From contig NZ_JAUZEE010000003.1 of NCBI RefSeq assembly GCF_030705305.1, forward strand, positions 434,001 to 498,000: 64,000 nt of DNA. The letters are read 5' to 3'. Both the position numbers and the translations under genes were made by a program. Every line of letters starts with the position of its first letter. Position 1 is the stretch's first letter. Below are positions 26,506 to 36,360 of this stretch, in pieces. Origin of the DNA: Leptothrix discophora. Lineage in GTDB: Bacteria > Pseudomonadota > Gammaproteobacteria > Burkholderiales > Burkholderiaceae_C. The notes under the pieces are model-generated. The model saw nothing but the letters and a program-made list of their open reading frames with translations. It was not told where the DNA came from and ran no database searches.

Positions 26506-26937
26506 ATGTTCGCCCCCAGCCAGCACGACGTCCGCCGATTCTTCTGCACCACCTGGCGCAAGCACCAGCAAGGCGAGCCCCTGTCGCCGATGGAGACGCT
26601 GGCCGCCGAATGGATCGCCCACCACCCGGAGTACCACGCCGACCTGGCCGACGAGGCGGCCGCGCTGGCCGCCGTCTACACCGTCGACGACGGCCGCACC
26701 AACCCCTTCCTGCACCTGTCCATGCACCTGTCGATCAGCGAGCAGTGCTCGATCGACCAGCCGCGCGGCATCCGCCAAGCGGTCGAGCTGCTGGCGGCGA
26801 AACGCGCCGACCTGCACCCGGCCCATCACGAGGTGATGGACTGCCTGGGCGAGATGCTGTGGCAGTCGCAGCGCAGCGGCCAGCCGCCCGATCCGCATGC
26901 CTACCTGGATGCGGTGCGGCGGCGCGCGACGCGCTGA
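26506..26937 (+). CDS. DUF1841 family protein
   Basis: 143 aa conserved protein of betaproteobacteria without known function. Recognisable by MFAPSQHDVRRFFCTTWRKH at the N-terminus, NPFLHLSMHLSISEQ in the middle and the region HHEVMDCLGEMLWQSQR near the C-terminus. Soluble, His-rich core helices suggest a metal or DNA role, but nothing is established. Divergent from the nitroreductase gene (76 bp) and convergent with the cysteine-peptidase gene (13 bp). Confidence 0.88.
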   Translation: MFAPSQHDVRRFFCTTWRKHQQGEPLSPMETLAAEWIAHHPEYHADLADEAAALAAVYTVDDGRTNPFLHLSMHLSISEQCSIDQPRGIRQAVELLAAKRADLHPAHHEVMDCLGEMLWQSQRSGQPPDPHAYLDAVRRRATR

Positions 26938-26950
26938 GCACGAAACCGGT

Positions 26951-28000
26951 TCAGGGCGGACCGAGCAGGTCGGCCTGGCCGAGTTCGAGCGCGCTCTCGC
27001 GCACCACGGCCAGCCAGCGAGGCTCGCCGGCCTCGGCATCCTGGCGGGCCAGGCTCAGCGCCTGAGCCAGCGCGGCCCGGGCCTCGGCCGGCTGGCCGCG
27101 CAGGGCCTGGACATGCGCCAGGTTGTTGTACAGCGCGGCCTGCGGACGCTGCCCGGCCGCGCGGACCAGCAGCGCAGCCGCCTCGTCCAGGCGGGCCGCC
27201 GCGACCAGCCGGTTGGCCGCGCCCAGCGCCACCACCGGCCGCAGCGGCTCGCGCTGCGCCAGACGCAGCCAGACCGCCAGCGCGTCGGGCGCGGCGGCGA
27301 CGCGGTCGAGATCCAGCGCGGCGGACTCCAGCGCCTCATCGCTGGCCGCCAGCGGCAACTCGCCGGGCCGCAGCAGCAGCGCCGACCAGTGGCCGGCGCG
27401 CGCCCAGGTGTATTCGAAGGTCTCCCAGGGCAGGCGCTGGGCCGGCTCGTCGCCGCTGCGCAGGATCACCTCGCGGCGCTGCCGGTCATGGCCGATCAGC
27501 ACCGCGTAGTGCCAGCGGGCAAACCACGACGTCGGCCCGCCCAGCCCGAGGTTCAGCAGGACCAGCACCGGACGGCCGGCGTCCAGCTCGTCGAACAGCC
27601 CAGGAAGCGTCGCCGGGCCGACCACGGTGTAGGCGCCGTGGCGGCGCGCGGTCGCCAGCATCTCGGTCTGCAGGCTGCCGGCGCGGGCCGGCAGGTAGGT
27701 GGCCGAGGCCAGCGCGGCCGGATCGGCCGGACGGTCGATCACCGCCAGCAGGCTGGCCAGCGCCAGCGGCCCGCAGTGGCGCGCCTGCGCCGCATCGGTC
27801 GGCGGGAAGAAGGGCACGGCCGACAGCTCGGTGCGCAGCGGTCGGTCGGCCGGATGTCCGTCGCTGCGCTGGGCCGCGACCAGCGCCTCGGTCTGCGGCG
27901 GCGGGTAGAGGCTGGCGCAGCCCGTCAGCAGGCCGGTCGACAGCGAGAGCGAGAGCACGAACGCGAGCGCCGCAGCCCGGCGGGCCGGACGGGTCCTCAT
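26951..28000 (-). CDS. PA2778-type lipoprotein with C39-like cysteine peptidase and TPR-like tail
   Basis: 349 aa. Lipobox LLTGCASL (Cys28) marks a lipoprotein. The papain-like C39 domain has catalytic Cys76 in ARHCGPLALASLL and His164 in ARWHYAVLIGHD, followed by an Asp/Asn in the next strand region. The C-terminal third (about 245-349) is Ala/Leu-rich helices, TPR-like (AALYNNLAHVQALRGQPAEA). Gene order with a PA2779-like membrane protein (5-bp gap) matches the conserved PA2778-PA2779 pair of Pseudomonas. C39 domains usually cleave double-glycine leader peptides or act in bacteriocin export; the substrate here is unknown. Confidence 0.87.
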   Translation of the reverse strand: MRTRPARRAAALAFVLSLSLSTGLLTGCASLYPPPQTEALVAAQRSDGHPADRPLRTELSAVPFFPPTDAAQARHCGPLALASLLAVIDRPADPAALASATYLPARAGSLQTEMLATARRHGAYTVVGPATLPGLFDELDAGRPVLVLLNLGLGGPTSWFARWHYAVLIGHDRQRREVILRSGDEPAQRLPWETFEYTWARAGHWSALLLRPGELPLAASDEALESAALDLDRVAAAPDALAVWLRLAQREPLRPVVALGAANRLVAAARLDEAAALLVRAAGQRPQAALYNNLAHVQALRGQPAEARAALAQALSLARQDAEAGEPRWLAVVRESALELGQADLLGPP

Positions 28001-28005
28001 CGACC

Positions 28006-28452
28006 TCAGCGGATCGAGCGCGTGAACGGGAACACCTTGGTGAAGCCGAGGATGTCGGTGACCAGCAGCACCAGGAAGATGAAGACCAGCGTGTCGAGCA
28101 CGCCATCGGCACCGGCCGGCGCACGGTCCATCTCGGCGGCCAGCGCCTGGGCCTGCTCGTCGCTTAGCGCGGCGATGCGCAGCCGGGCCTGGGCCGGGTC
28201 GACGCCGCGCGCGACCAGCGCCTGCGCGACCTCGGCCCGGTCGACCGCCGCCAGCAGCTGGCGCTGCGCCGGGCTCAGGCCGGCCTGGGCCTCGGCACGG
28301 GCCAGCGACTCGGCATCGACCATGCCGGCCTGGGCGTTGCCGACGATGCCGCCGAAGGACAGGCTCACGGCCAGCAGGCCGGCCAGCCTGCGGCGGGCGA
28401 TGGCTGCGGGGGTTGCACGGGACGAGACGGGCGAGCGGCGGGCAGCGGTCAT
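28006..28452 (-). CDS. PA2779-type small membrane protein
   Basis: 148 aa. Signal peptide (AVSLSFGGIVGNAQAG), then an amphipathic, Ala/Gln-rich stretch with repeated RAEVAQALVARGVDPAQAR-like helices, and one C-terminal membrane helix (TLVFIFLVLLVTDILGFTKVF). CGGAG is eight bases before the ATG at 28452. Its stop lies five bases before the peptidase gene, so the two are one operon. PA2779-type proteins are presumed partners of the C39-like peptidase; function unproven. Confidence 0.85.
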   Translation of the reverse strand: MTAARRSPVSSRATPAAIARRRLAGLLAVSLSFGGIVGNAQAGMVDAESLARAEAQAGLSPAQRQLLAAVDRAEVAQALVARGVDPAQARLRIAALSDEQAQALAAEMDRAPAGADGVLDTLVFIFLVLLVTDILGFTKVFPFTRSIR

Positions 28453-28662
28453 GGCGAGACTCCGGGCGAGTGAAGGTTCTGGTTCGATGGGGCGCGCCCG
28501 CCGGCAAGAAACCCAGGCGGGCGACGGCGACGAATCTACCGCAGCGGCAGGGCGGTGCGTGACGAAATGCACGGTGCAGCGACCGCCACGCTCCGTGCGC
28601 CGTGCGCCCCGCGGTGCCCGGCGGTGCCGCTCCGGTGAGACACCCCTGATACGCTCCCGCCG

Positions 28663-29913
28663 ATGCAGTCTTCGCCCCCCACGACCGACCTGGCGGCGGC
28701 CCGCCCGACCCTCTCGCGCGCCCGCTTCACCGCCACCCAGGCCGCCATCACCCTGGCGCTGTGCCTGGGTCTGCAGCCGGCCACCACCGACCTCTACCTG
28801 CCCGCCCTGCCGCTGCTGACGCGCGAACTGGGCACAAGCGTCGCGACCGCGCAGCTCACCATGTCCACGCTGATCCTGGCCTTCGGCCTGGCGCAGCTGA
28901 TCTGGGGTCCGGTGGCCGACCGGGTTGGCCGCCGCCCGGTGCTGCTGACCGGCATCGTTCTGTACACGCTGGCGGTGCTGGCCGGCATGCTGGCGCCGAA
29001 CATCGGCTTGCTGATCGCCGCGCGTGGCGCGCAGGGTGCGGCACTGGCCGCGCTGGTGGTCGTGGCGCGCGCGATGGTGCGCGACCTGTACGCGCCGGCC
29101 GAGGGCACGCGGGTGATGTCCTGGGCGATGTCCGGCCTGGGCCTGATCGCCATCGCCAGCCCGCTGCTGGGCGGCTGGGTCACCTCGGCCTGGGGCTGGC
29201 GCGCGCCCTTCGCCGTGGTGGCGCTGCTGGCCCTGACGCTGGCGGCCTGGGTCTGGGCCCGCGTGCCCGAGACCGTCCCCCAGGCCAACCCCGACGCGTT
29301 GCGGCCCGGCCCGCTGCTGGCGAGCTGGCGGCGCATCCTCGGCAACCGGAACTTCCAGGCCTGGGCGGCGCTGACCAGCGGCACCTATGCCGGCCTGTTC
29401 CTGTTCCTGGCCGGCTCACCCTTCGTCTACATCAACGTGCTGGGCCTGAGCCCGGCCCAATACGGCGTGGCACTGTGCAGCAGCTCGGTGGCCTACCTGG
29501 CTGGCACCTTCATGTGCCGCCGCTGGCTGCTGGCACACGGCGCGGCCGGTGCGGTCCAGCGCGCCGCCTGGTGGACGCTGGCCGGCGGTCTCAGCCTGGC
29601 CGCCCTGGCCTGGGCCGGCGTGCAGACGGTCTGGGCGGTGCTGCTGCCGCAGCTGGCCTACGCCTTCGCCCACGGCACCCACCAGAGCTGCGGCCAGGCG
29701 GGCGCGGTCAGCCACTTCCCGCGCGAGGCCGGCGGCGCGTCGGCCCTGGCCGGTTTCCTGCTCGCCCTGGTCGCCTTCGGTGTCGGCAACCTGCTGGGCC
29801 TGACGCTGGACCAGAGCACCCGCCCGCTCGCCTACGGCATCGCCCTGGCCGCCGTGCTGACGACCGCGGTGGCGTGGACGCTGGTGCGCCGGCATGGGCA
29901 TGCGCCGGGCTGA
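28663..29913 (+). CDS. Bcr/CflA family drug-resistance MFS transporter
   Basis: 416 aa, 12 membrane helices. Family hallmarks: TTDLYLPALPLLTRELG at the end of helix 1, LAFGLAQLIWGPVADRVGRRPVLL (motif A loop GPVADRVGRRP), ARAMVRDLY and SPLLGGWV. Members export bicyclomycin, chloramphenicol, florfenicol or cysteine-related metabolites. No dedicated regulator is adjacent. Divergent from the PA2779-like gene across 210 bp, which holds both promoters; I see no clear hexamers there. Confidence 0.92.
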   Translation: MQSSPPTTDLAAARPTLSRARFTATQAAITLALCLGLQPATTDLYLPALPLLTRELGTSVATAQLTMSTLILAFGLAQLIWGPVADRVGRRPVLLTGIVLYTLAVLAGMLAPNIGLLIAARGAQGAALAALVVVARAMVRDLYAPAEGTRVMSWAMSGLGLIAIASPLLGGWVTSAWGWRAPFAVVALLALTLAAWVWARVPETVPQANPDALRPGPLLASWRRILGNRNFQAWAALTSGTYAGLFLFLAGSPFVYINVLGLSPAQYGVALCSSSVAYLAGTFMCRRWLLAHGAAGAVQRAAWWTLAGGLSLAALAWAGVQTVWAVLLPQLAYAFAHGTHQSCGQAGAVSHFPREAGGASALAGFLLALVAFGVGNLLGLTLDQSTRPLAYGIALAAVLTTAVAWTLVRRHGHAPG

Positions 29914-29934
29914 GGTGGGACCACGCGACGACCG

Positions 29935-30923
29935 ATGACAAGCACAACCACCAACACCCGTCCCCCCTGGCTCGCCCTGGCCGGCCCGACCGCCAGCGGC
30001 AAGACCGCTGCCGCGCTGGCCATCGTGCGGGCGCAGCGCGCGCGCGGCGGGCCGCCGGTCGAGGTCATCAGCGTCGACTCGGCGCTGGTCTACCGAGGCA
30101 TGGACATCGGCACGGCCAAGCCGAGCGCGGCCGAGCGGGCCGAGGTGCCGCATCACCTGATCGACCTGATCGAGCCGACCGGCGCCTACTCGGCGGCCGA
30201 GTTCGCACAGGCCGCCCGCCGGCTGGTCGACGAGATCCATGCGCGCGGCGCGCGGGCCCTGCTGGTCGGCGGCACGATGCTGTACTTCAAGGCCTGGCTC
30301 GAAGGCATCGACCCGCTGCCCGCCGCCGACCCGGCGGTGCGGGCCGCGCTCGATGCCCGCGCCCAGGCGATCGGCTGGCCGGCGATGCATGCGGAACTCG
30401 CCCGCGTCGACCCGGTCACCGCCGCCCGGCTGGCGCCAGCCGACGCGCAGCGCATCCAGCGCGCGCTGGAGGTCCACGCCCTGACCGGCCAGCCGCTGTC
30501 GGCGCTGCACCAGCGTGACCGGCAGGACGGCTCACCCTCGCCGGCCGGCCCCGGCTCGCTGGTCGCGCTGGAGCCGGCCTCGCGCGCCTGGCTGCACCAG
30601 CGCATCGCCGAGCGCTTCGGCCAGATGCTGGACGCCGGCCTGGTCGACGAGGTGCGGCGGCTGCGCGAGCGCGGCGACCTCGATCCCGGCCTGCCGTCGA
30701 TGCGCTGCGTCGGCTACCGCCAGACCTGGGAGATGCTCGAGCGCGCCTTCCCGGCCACCGAGCTGGCCGAACGCGGCATCGCCGCCACCCGCCAGCTCGC
30801 CAAGCGCCAGCTGACCTGGCTGCGCGGCATGCCCGCGCGCCGCGTCATCGCCTGCGACGCGCCCGATGCGCTGGCTCAGGTGCTGAGCCTGGCTGAGCAG
30901 GCGGGATTCCTGGTGCCTGAGCG

Positions 30924-30927
<4 letters not shown>
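29935..30927 (+). CDS. miaA: tRNA dimethylallyltransferase MiaA
   Basis: Adds the dimethylallyl group to A37 of tRNAs reading UNN codons. 330 aa, in the family range. P-loop GPTASGKT at 17-24, substrate motif [38 protein letters not shown] and the later [10 protein letters not shown]...GYRQTWE region. All look intact. The stop overlaps the start of the ABC ATPase gene by four bases (ATGA), an unusual operon partner for miaA, which normally neighbours mutL or hfq. Confidence 0.97.
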
Positions 30928-31619
<692 letters not shown>

Positions 31620-31654
31620 CAGGCTCGACGCTACGATCCCGCCGCATCGAGACC

Positions 31655-31682
31655 GGTCAGGACACGCGACGTCGTCCTGACC
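31655..31682 (+). promoter_or_regulatory. Stem-loop between the ABC ATPase and the MBL-fold gene
   Basis: GGTCAGGAC / 10-nt loop / GTCCTGACC, a perfect 9-bp stem. It is followed at 31698-31714 by a second small stem GCCGGC / ACCTC / GCCGGC just before the ribosome site. Candidate processing or attenuation element that would set different levels of the ATPase and downstream genes. Confidence 0.45.
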
Positions 31683-31730
31683 GAAACTGAAACTTCTGCC
31701 GGCACCTCGCCGGCCCTGGACAGGTCCCCC

Positions 31731-32492
31731 ATGCCCGTTGAACTGTTTCGTCAAGGTGGTCTGCAGCGCCTGATGTTCTGCGACCTGAACCAGCACCACG
31801 GCGAGGCGGTGCAGGCCAACCAGTTCCTGATCGTCAACGACGACACCGGCGCGATCATCGATCCGGGCGGCAACCTGGCCTACAACGAGCTGTACCTGGG
31901 CATGACCCAGCACTTCCCGCCGCAGCAGCTGAGCGCGATCGTGGCCTCGCATGCCGATCCGGACATCATCGCGTCGCTGGACCGCTGGATGACCTCGACC
32001 TCGGCGCCGGTCTACATCTCGACCGTGTGGGAGCGCTTCATCCCGCATTTCTGCAAGCCCGGCAAGACCGGCGGCCGGGTGATCGGTATCCCCGACCGCG
32101 GCTCACGCATCCTCATCGGCAAGCAGGAGCTGATCGCGCTGCCGGCGCACTTCCTGCATGCCGAGGGCAATTTCCAGTTCTGGGACCCGCCCAGCGGCAT
32201 CCTCTTCAGCGGCGACCTGGGCACCTCGATCGGCGTCGACCCGCGCGTGCCGATCCACTCGCTGACCGAACACATCCCGCGCATGGAGCCCTTCCACCGC
32301 CGCTACATGGTCAGCAACAAGGTGCTGCGGCTGTGGGCCGAGATGGTCCGCACCCTGCCGATCCGCATGCTCGTGCCGCAGCACGGCGCGCCGATCGCGG
32401 GCCAGGCGGTCGGCGAGTTCATCGACTGGGTGCAGAACCTGCCCTGCGGCATCGACCTGATGCAGCAGGGCCACTACACCGTGCCGCGTTGA
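31731..32492 (+). CDS. MBL-fold oxygen-binding diiron-type protein (ODP-like)
   Basis: 253 aa metallo-beta-lactamase fold. Starts MPVELFRQGGLQRLMF. The metal motif is the flavodiiron-like variant: SHADPDIIASL (in place of HxHxDH), HFLHAEGNFQFWDP, LFSGDLGTS and LVPQHGAP. These spacings match the FDP-type core of ODP proteins, which bind O2 at a diiron site and often serve as oxygen sensors. No flavodoxin domain. It lies inside the ABC operon, between ATPase and permease, and its stop (TTGA) runs straight into the permease gene. An enzymatic role is not excluded. Confidence 0.85.
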   Translation: MPVELFRQGGLQRLMFCDLNQHHGEAVQANQFLIVNDDTGAIIDPGGNLAYNELYLGMTQHFPPQQLSAIVASHADPDIIASLDRWMTSTSAPVYISTVWERFIPHFCKPGKTGGRVIGIPDRGSRILIGKQELIALPAHFLHAEGNFQFWDPPSGILFSGDLGTSIGVDPRVPIHSLTEHIPRMEPFHRRYMVSNKVLRLWAEMVRTLPIRMLVPQHGAPIAGQAVGEFIDWVQNLPCGIDLMQQGHYTVPR

Positions 32493-32500
32493 CGAGCCCC

Positions 32501-35056
32501 GTGGACGGGGCCGCGTCGCTGGGCTGGCGCGGCCAGCTGCGCCTGATCGGCCAGCAGTGGCGCCATCACCCCGGCCGGCTGCTGATCGCGGTGCTGGCGA
32601 TCGCGCTCGGCGTGGCACTGGCGCTGGCGGTGCAGCTGATCAACCGCTCGGCGCTGGCCGAGTTCGGCGCGGCGGTGCGCAGCGTCAACGGCCAGCCCGA
32701 TGCCGAGCTGCGCCCGGCCTCCGGTGCGCGCCTGCCGGAGTCGGTCTACGCACAGCTTGCCGCGCGGCCCGAGGTGCTGCTGGCCAGCCCGGTGCTGGAG
32801 GTCGACACGCTGATGCAGCTCGGCAGCGGCCAGCGCGTGCCGGTCAAGGTGCTCGGCATCGACGCGCTGGTCGCGCCCGCGCTGGCGCCGGCCCTGCTGC
32901 CCCGGCCGGCCGACGACGCGCCCCGGCTGGCGCTGCTGGACCCGGACCGGGTCTTCCTGAACCCCGCCGCACAGGCACTGCTCGGGCCCGGCGAGCGCAC
33001 GCTCGCGCTGCTGTCGGGCAGCGGCCGGGTCACGCTGGCATGGGCCGGCACGGTCAGCGCCGAGGGCCCGCCGCTGCTCGTGATGGACATCGCCGGTGCG
33101 CAGGCCCATCTGGACCGGCTCGGCCAGATCAGCCGCATCGACCTGCGCTTCGCCCCCGGCACCGACCGCGAGGCGCTGCTCGCGGCCCTGAACGCGGACC
33201 CGTCACAGCCGCTGCGCCTGGCCCAGCCGGAGGAGGCGACGCTGCACATCTCCAACCTGTCGCGCGCCTACCGGGTCAACCTGACGGTGCTGGCCCTGGT
33301 GGCGCTGTTCACCGGCGCCTTCCTGGTCTGGTCGGTGCAGGCCCTGGCGGTTGCCAAGCAGGTGCCGCAGCTGGCGCTGCTGGGCGTGCTGGGACTGGAC
33401 GCGGGCATGCGCCGGCGCGGCGTGCTGGTCGAGTCGGCGCTGATCGGCACGCTCGGCGCTGGCCTGGGCGTGGCGCTCGGTGCCGGCCTGGCCTGGCTGG
33501 CACTGCAACGCCTGGGCGGCGACCTGGGCAGCGGCGTGTTCGGCGCTGGCGCGGCCCCGCCGCTGCAGTGGTCGAGCGGCGCGGCGCTGCTCTATGCCGG
33601 ACTGGGCGTGGTCGCCGCGCTGATCGGCGGCTGGCAGCCGGCGCGGCAGGCCGAGCGCATCGCGCCGGCGCTGGCGCTCAAGGGCCTGGGCGACGACGGC
33701 GAAGGCCCGGCGCGGCGCGGGTTCGGCCCGCTGTTGCTGGCGCTCGCGCTGGCACTGTGCTTCGTCCCGCCGGTGCTGGACCTGCCGCTGGCGGCCTACG
33801 TCGCGGTCGCGCTGCTGCTGCTGGGCGGCATCGCCTGCGTCCCGGCCGGCGTCGACGCGGTGCTGGCGCGGCTGCGTCCGCCGCGCCGGCCGCTGGCGCT
33901 GCTGGCGGTCGAGCGCACCCGCGACCAGCGCCAGCACGCCACCATCGCCGTCGCCGGCGTGATCGCCAGCCTGGCCCTGAGCGTGGCGCTGACGGTGATG
34001 GTGGCGAGCTTCCGCGACTCGGTCAGCGACTGGCTGACCCAGGTCCTGCCGGCCGACCTGTATGCCCGCACCGCCACCAGCACGTCGCAGGCCGAGGCGG
34101 TCTACCTGGAGCCGGCGCTGGCCGATGCCATCGCCGCCCTGCCCGGCGTGCGCCAGCTGCAGGCCATGCGGGTGGTGCCGCTGCAGATCGCGCCCGGACG
34201 TGCCGCCGTGCCGCTAATCGCCCGCGAGATCGGCGATCCGGCGCGTTCGCTGCCGCTGGTCGGCACCTTGCTGGACGCCCGGACGCAGCCCGGCCTGCCG
34301 GCGGTCTACGCCAGCGAGGGCTACCTCGCGCAACACGGCGCCCGCCCCGGCGACCGGCTGGTGCTGCCGCTGCCCGATGGCCGGCGCGCGACGGTCTGGA
34401 TCCGCGGCACCTGGCGCGACTACGCCCGCCAGCACGGCTCGCTGGCCATCGAACGGGCCGACTGGATCGCGCTCAGCGGCGACCGGCGCGTCAACGACCT
34501 GGCGCTGTGGCTGCAGCCCGATGCCGACGCGGCGGCCCTGCAGCAGCGCATCCGCAGCGTCGCTGGCGAGGCCGGCGACCTGCTGGAGTTCGCCACGCCG
34601 GCGGCGATCCGGGCCACCTCGCTGGCCATCTTCGACCGCAGCTTCGCGGTCACGACCTGGCTGCAGGCGGTCGCCATCGCGATCGGCCTGGCCGGCATCG
34701 CGGCCAGCTTCTCGGCCCAGGTGCTGGCCCGGCGCAAGGAGTTCGGCACGCTGCTGCACCTGGGCCTGTCGCGCCGCGACGTGTTGACGCTGGTGACCGC
34801 CGAGGGCGCGCTCTGGAGCGCCGTCGGCGCGACGCTCGGGCTGCTGCTGGGCCTGGCGGTCAGCGGCGTGCTGGTCTGGGTCGTCAACCCGCAGAGCTTC
34901 CACTGGACCATGGACCTGAGCCTGCCGGTCGCGCGCCTGGCCGCGCTGGCCGGCGCCGTGGTCGCGGCCGGCAGCGCGACCGCCTGGCTGTCGGCCCGCA
35001 TCGCCGCAGGGCGCGACCTCGGCGACATGGTCCGCGCCGTCAAGGAGGACTGGTGA
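32501..35056 (+). CDS. FtsX/MacB-type ABC transporter permease
   Basis: 851 aa with the layout of large mechanotransmission permeases: an N-terminal helix (about 25-42) and a large periplasmic domain, then a block of three helices near 260-400, more helices around 405-455, a second periplasmic domain, and three C-terminal helices with LARRKEFGTLLHLGLSRRDVL. Partner of the LolD-like ATPase at 30924. Start is uncertain: GTG at 32501 or TTG at 32489 (TTGA with the MBL stop); neither has a good Shine-Dalgarno, which fits translational coupling. It overlaps the next gene by one base (TGATG). Such permeases move lipids or peptides out of or across the inner membrane. Confidence 0.92.
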   Translation: MDGAASLGWRGQLRLIGQQWRHHPGRLLIAVLAIALGVALALAVQLINRSALAEFGAAVRSVNGQPDAELRPASGARLPESVYAQLAARPEVLLASPVLEVDTLMQLGSGQRVPVKVLGIDALVAPALAPALLPRPADDAPRLALLDPDRVFLNPAAQALLGPGERTLALLSGSGRVTLAWAGTVSAEGPPLLVMDIAGAQAHLDRLGQISRIDLRFAPGTDREALLAALNADPSQPLRLAQPEEATLHISNLSRAYRVNLTVLALVALFTGAFLVWSVQALAVAKQVPQLALLGVLGLDAGMRRRGVLVESALIGTLGAGLGVALGAGLAWLALQRLGGDLGSGVFGAGAAPPLQWSSGAALLYAGLGVVAALIGGWQPARQAERIAPALALKGLGDDGEGPARRGFGPLLLALALALCFVPPVLDLPLAAYVAVALLLLGGIACVPAGVDAVLARLRPPRRPLALLAVERTRDQRQHATIAVAGVIASLALSVALTVMVASFRDSVSDWLTQVLPADLYARTATSTSQAEAVYLEPALADAIAALPGVRQLQAMRVVPLQIAPGRAAVPLIAREIGDPARSLPLVGTLLDARTQPGLPAVYASEGYLAQHGARPGDRLVLPLPDGRRATVWIRGTWRDYARQHGSLAIERADWIALSGDRRVNDLALWLQPDADAAALQQRIRSVAGEAGDLLEFATPAAIRATSLAIFDRSFAVTTWLQAVAIAIGLAGIAASFSAQVLARRKEFGTLLHLGLSRRDVLTLVTAEGALWSAVGATLGLLLGLAVSGVLVWVVNPQSFHWTMDLSLPVARLAALAGAVVAAGSATAWLSARIAAGRDLGDMVRAVKEDW

Positions 35057-36222
35057 TGCCCCATCTCGCGCGACGAGCGACGCTGGCGCGGCTGGCCGCG
35101 CTCGCCCTGCCAGGGCCCTGGCCGCTCGCCGGCCTTGCCGACGAGCGCACCCGGCCGCAGCCGCTGGCCTTCCCGCAGGACTTCGGCGCGCACCCGGAGC
35201 GCCGCATCGAGTGGTGGTACCTGACCGGCTGGCTGGCCGATCCGGCCGCGCCGGAGCAGCCGCTGCTGGGCCTGCAGATCACCTTCTTCCGCTCGCGCAC
35301 CGACGTGCGCGCCGACCACCCGAGCGCCTTCGCCGCCCGCCAGCTGCTCATGGCCCATGCCGCGCTGGGCGACGTGCGCGACGGCCGGCTGCTGCACGAC
35401 CAGCGCATCGCCCGCGCCGGCTTCGGCATCGCCGTTGCGACCGTGGGCGACAGCGACGCACGGCTGCGCGACTGGCGGCTGTGGCGCGAGCCGGTGGCCG
35501 GCCAGCCCGCCGCGCAGGCCAGCGTCTACCGTGTCAGCCTGGGCCGCAGCGCACTGGCCGACCGGCTCGACCTGAGCGCCCGCAGCACCGGCCCGGTGCT
35601 GCTGCAGGGCCGCCAGGGCTGGTCGCGCAAGGGGCCGGGGCCGGCGCAGTTCAGCCACTACTACAGCCAGCCGCAGCTGGAAGTGCAGGCCAGCCTGACC
35701 CGCGACGGCCGCACCCGCGGCCTGGTCGGCCGGGCCTGGCTGGACCACGAGTGGAGCGACAGCCTGCTCGACCCCGAGGCGATCGGCTGGGACTGGATCG
35801 GCTTCAACCTGTTCGACGGCCGCGCGCTGACCGCCTTCCGGCTGCGCCGCCACAACCGCCAGGCCGCCTCGGGCGACGACGACGGGGCGACGCTCTGGAC
35901 CGGTGGCTCATCGCGCGAGCCCGACGGTCGCAGCCGCAGCTTCGAGCACGCCGGCGGCGAGGCGCTGCGCTGGACGCCGCTGCGCCACTGGACCAGCCCG
36001 GCGACGAAGGCGCGCTACCCGGTCGAATGGCAGCTCGACAGCCCCGCCGGCCGCTACCGCGTGCGGGCCCTGTTCGATGCCCAGGAACTCGACAGCCGCG
36101 CCAGCACCGGCACGGTCTACTGGGAAGGCCTGAGCGAGCTGCTCGATGCCGACGGCCGCCAGCGCCTGGGCCTGGGCTACCTGGAGATGACCGGCTACGC
36201 CGAGCGCCTGCAGCTGCGTTGA
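35056..36222 (+). CDS. Lipocalin-like hydrolase of the CrtC/AttH family
   Basis: 388 aa. Two lipocalin-like beta-barrel halves of the CrtC/AttH (carotenoid 1,2-hydratase) family: FPQDFGAHPERRIEWWYLTG is the family signature, followed by GLQITFFRSR, FSHYYSQPQLEVQASL and WLDHEWSDSLLDPEAIGWDW (with conserved DHEW). N-terminal hydrophobic leader (PGPWPLAGLA) suggests export. An AAGGAGG lies seven bases before the ATG, inside the permease gene. ABC permease-CrtC-like lipoprotein pairs recur in proteobacteria. No carotenoid genes are nearby, so real substrate may be another isoprenoid or lipid. Confidence 0.88.
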   Translation: MPHLARRATLARLAALALPGPWPLAGLADERTRPQPLAFPQDFGAHPERRIEWWYLTGWLADPAAPEQPLLGLQITFFRSRTDVRADHPSAFAARQLLMAHAALGDVRDGRLLHDQRIARAGFGIAVATVGDSDARLRDWRLWREPVAGQPAAQASVYRVSLGRSALADRLDLSARSTGPVLLQGRQGWSRKGPGPAQFSHYYSQPQLEVQASLTRDGRTRGLVGRAWLDHEWSDSLLDPEAIGWDWIGFNLFDGRALTAFRLRRHNRQAASGDDDGATLWTGGSSREPDGRSRSFEHAGGEALRWTPLRHWTSPATKARYPVEWQLDSPAGRYRVRALFDAQELDSRASTGTVYWEGLSELLDADGRQRLGLGYLEMTGYAERLQLR

Positions 36223-36360
36223 ACGTGGCTTGAAGCGTGGCCTGAAACGCCCTTGTCGCACCGGCGGCGCGGAGGCGCCCACACAATCCGGGCCATCCAG
36301 GCCGTCGATCCGCGTCGATCCGCGTCGATCGCCTGCCCGCCGTCCAACCTGGGGATCACC

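Noticed and set aside
35056-36222. Carotenoid hydratase crtC of a pigment pathway
   Set aside because: The fold and DHEW-type signature fit the family, but no other carotenoid gene is present and the ABC-transporter context suggests a different substrate.
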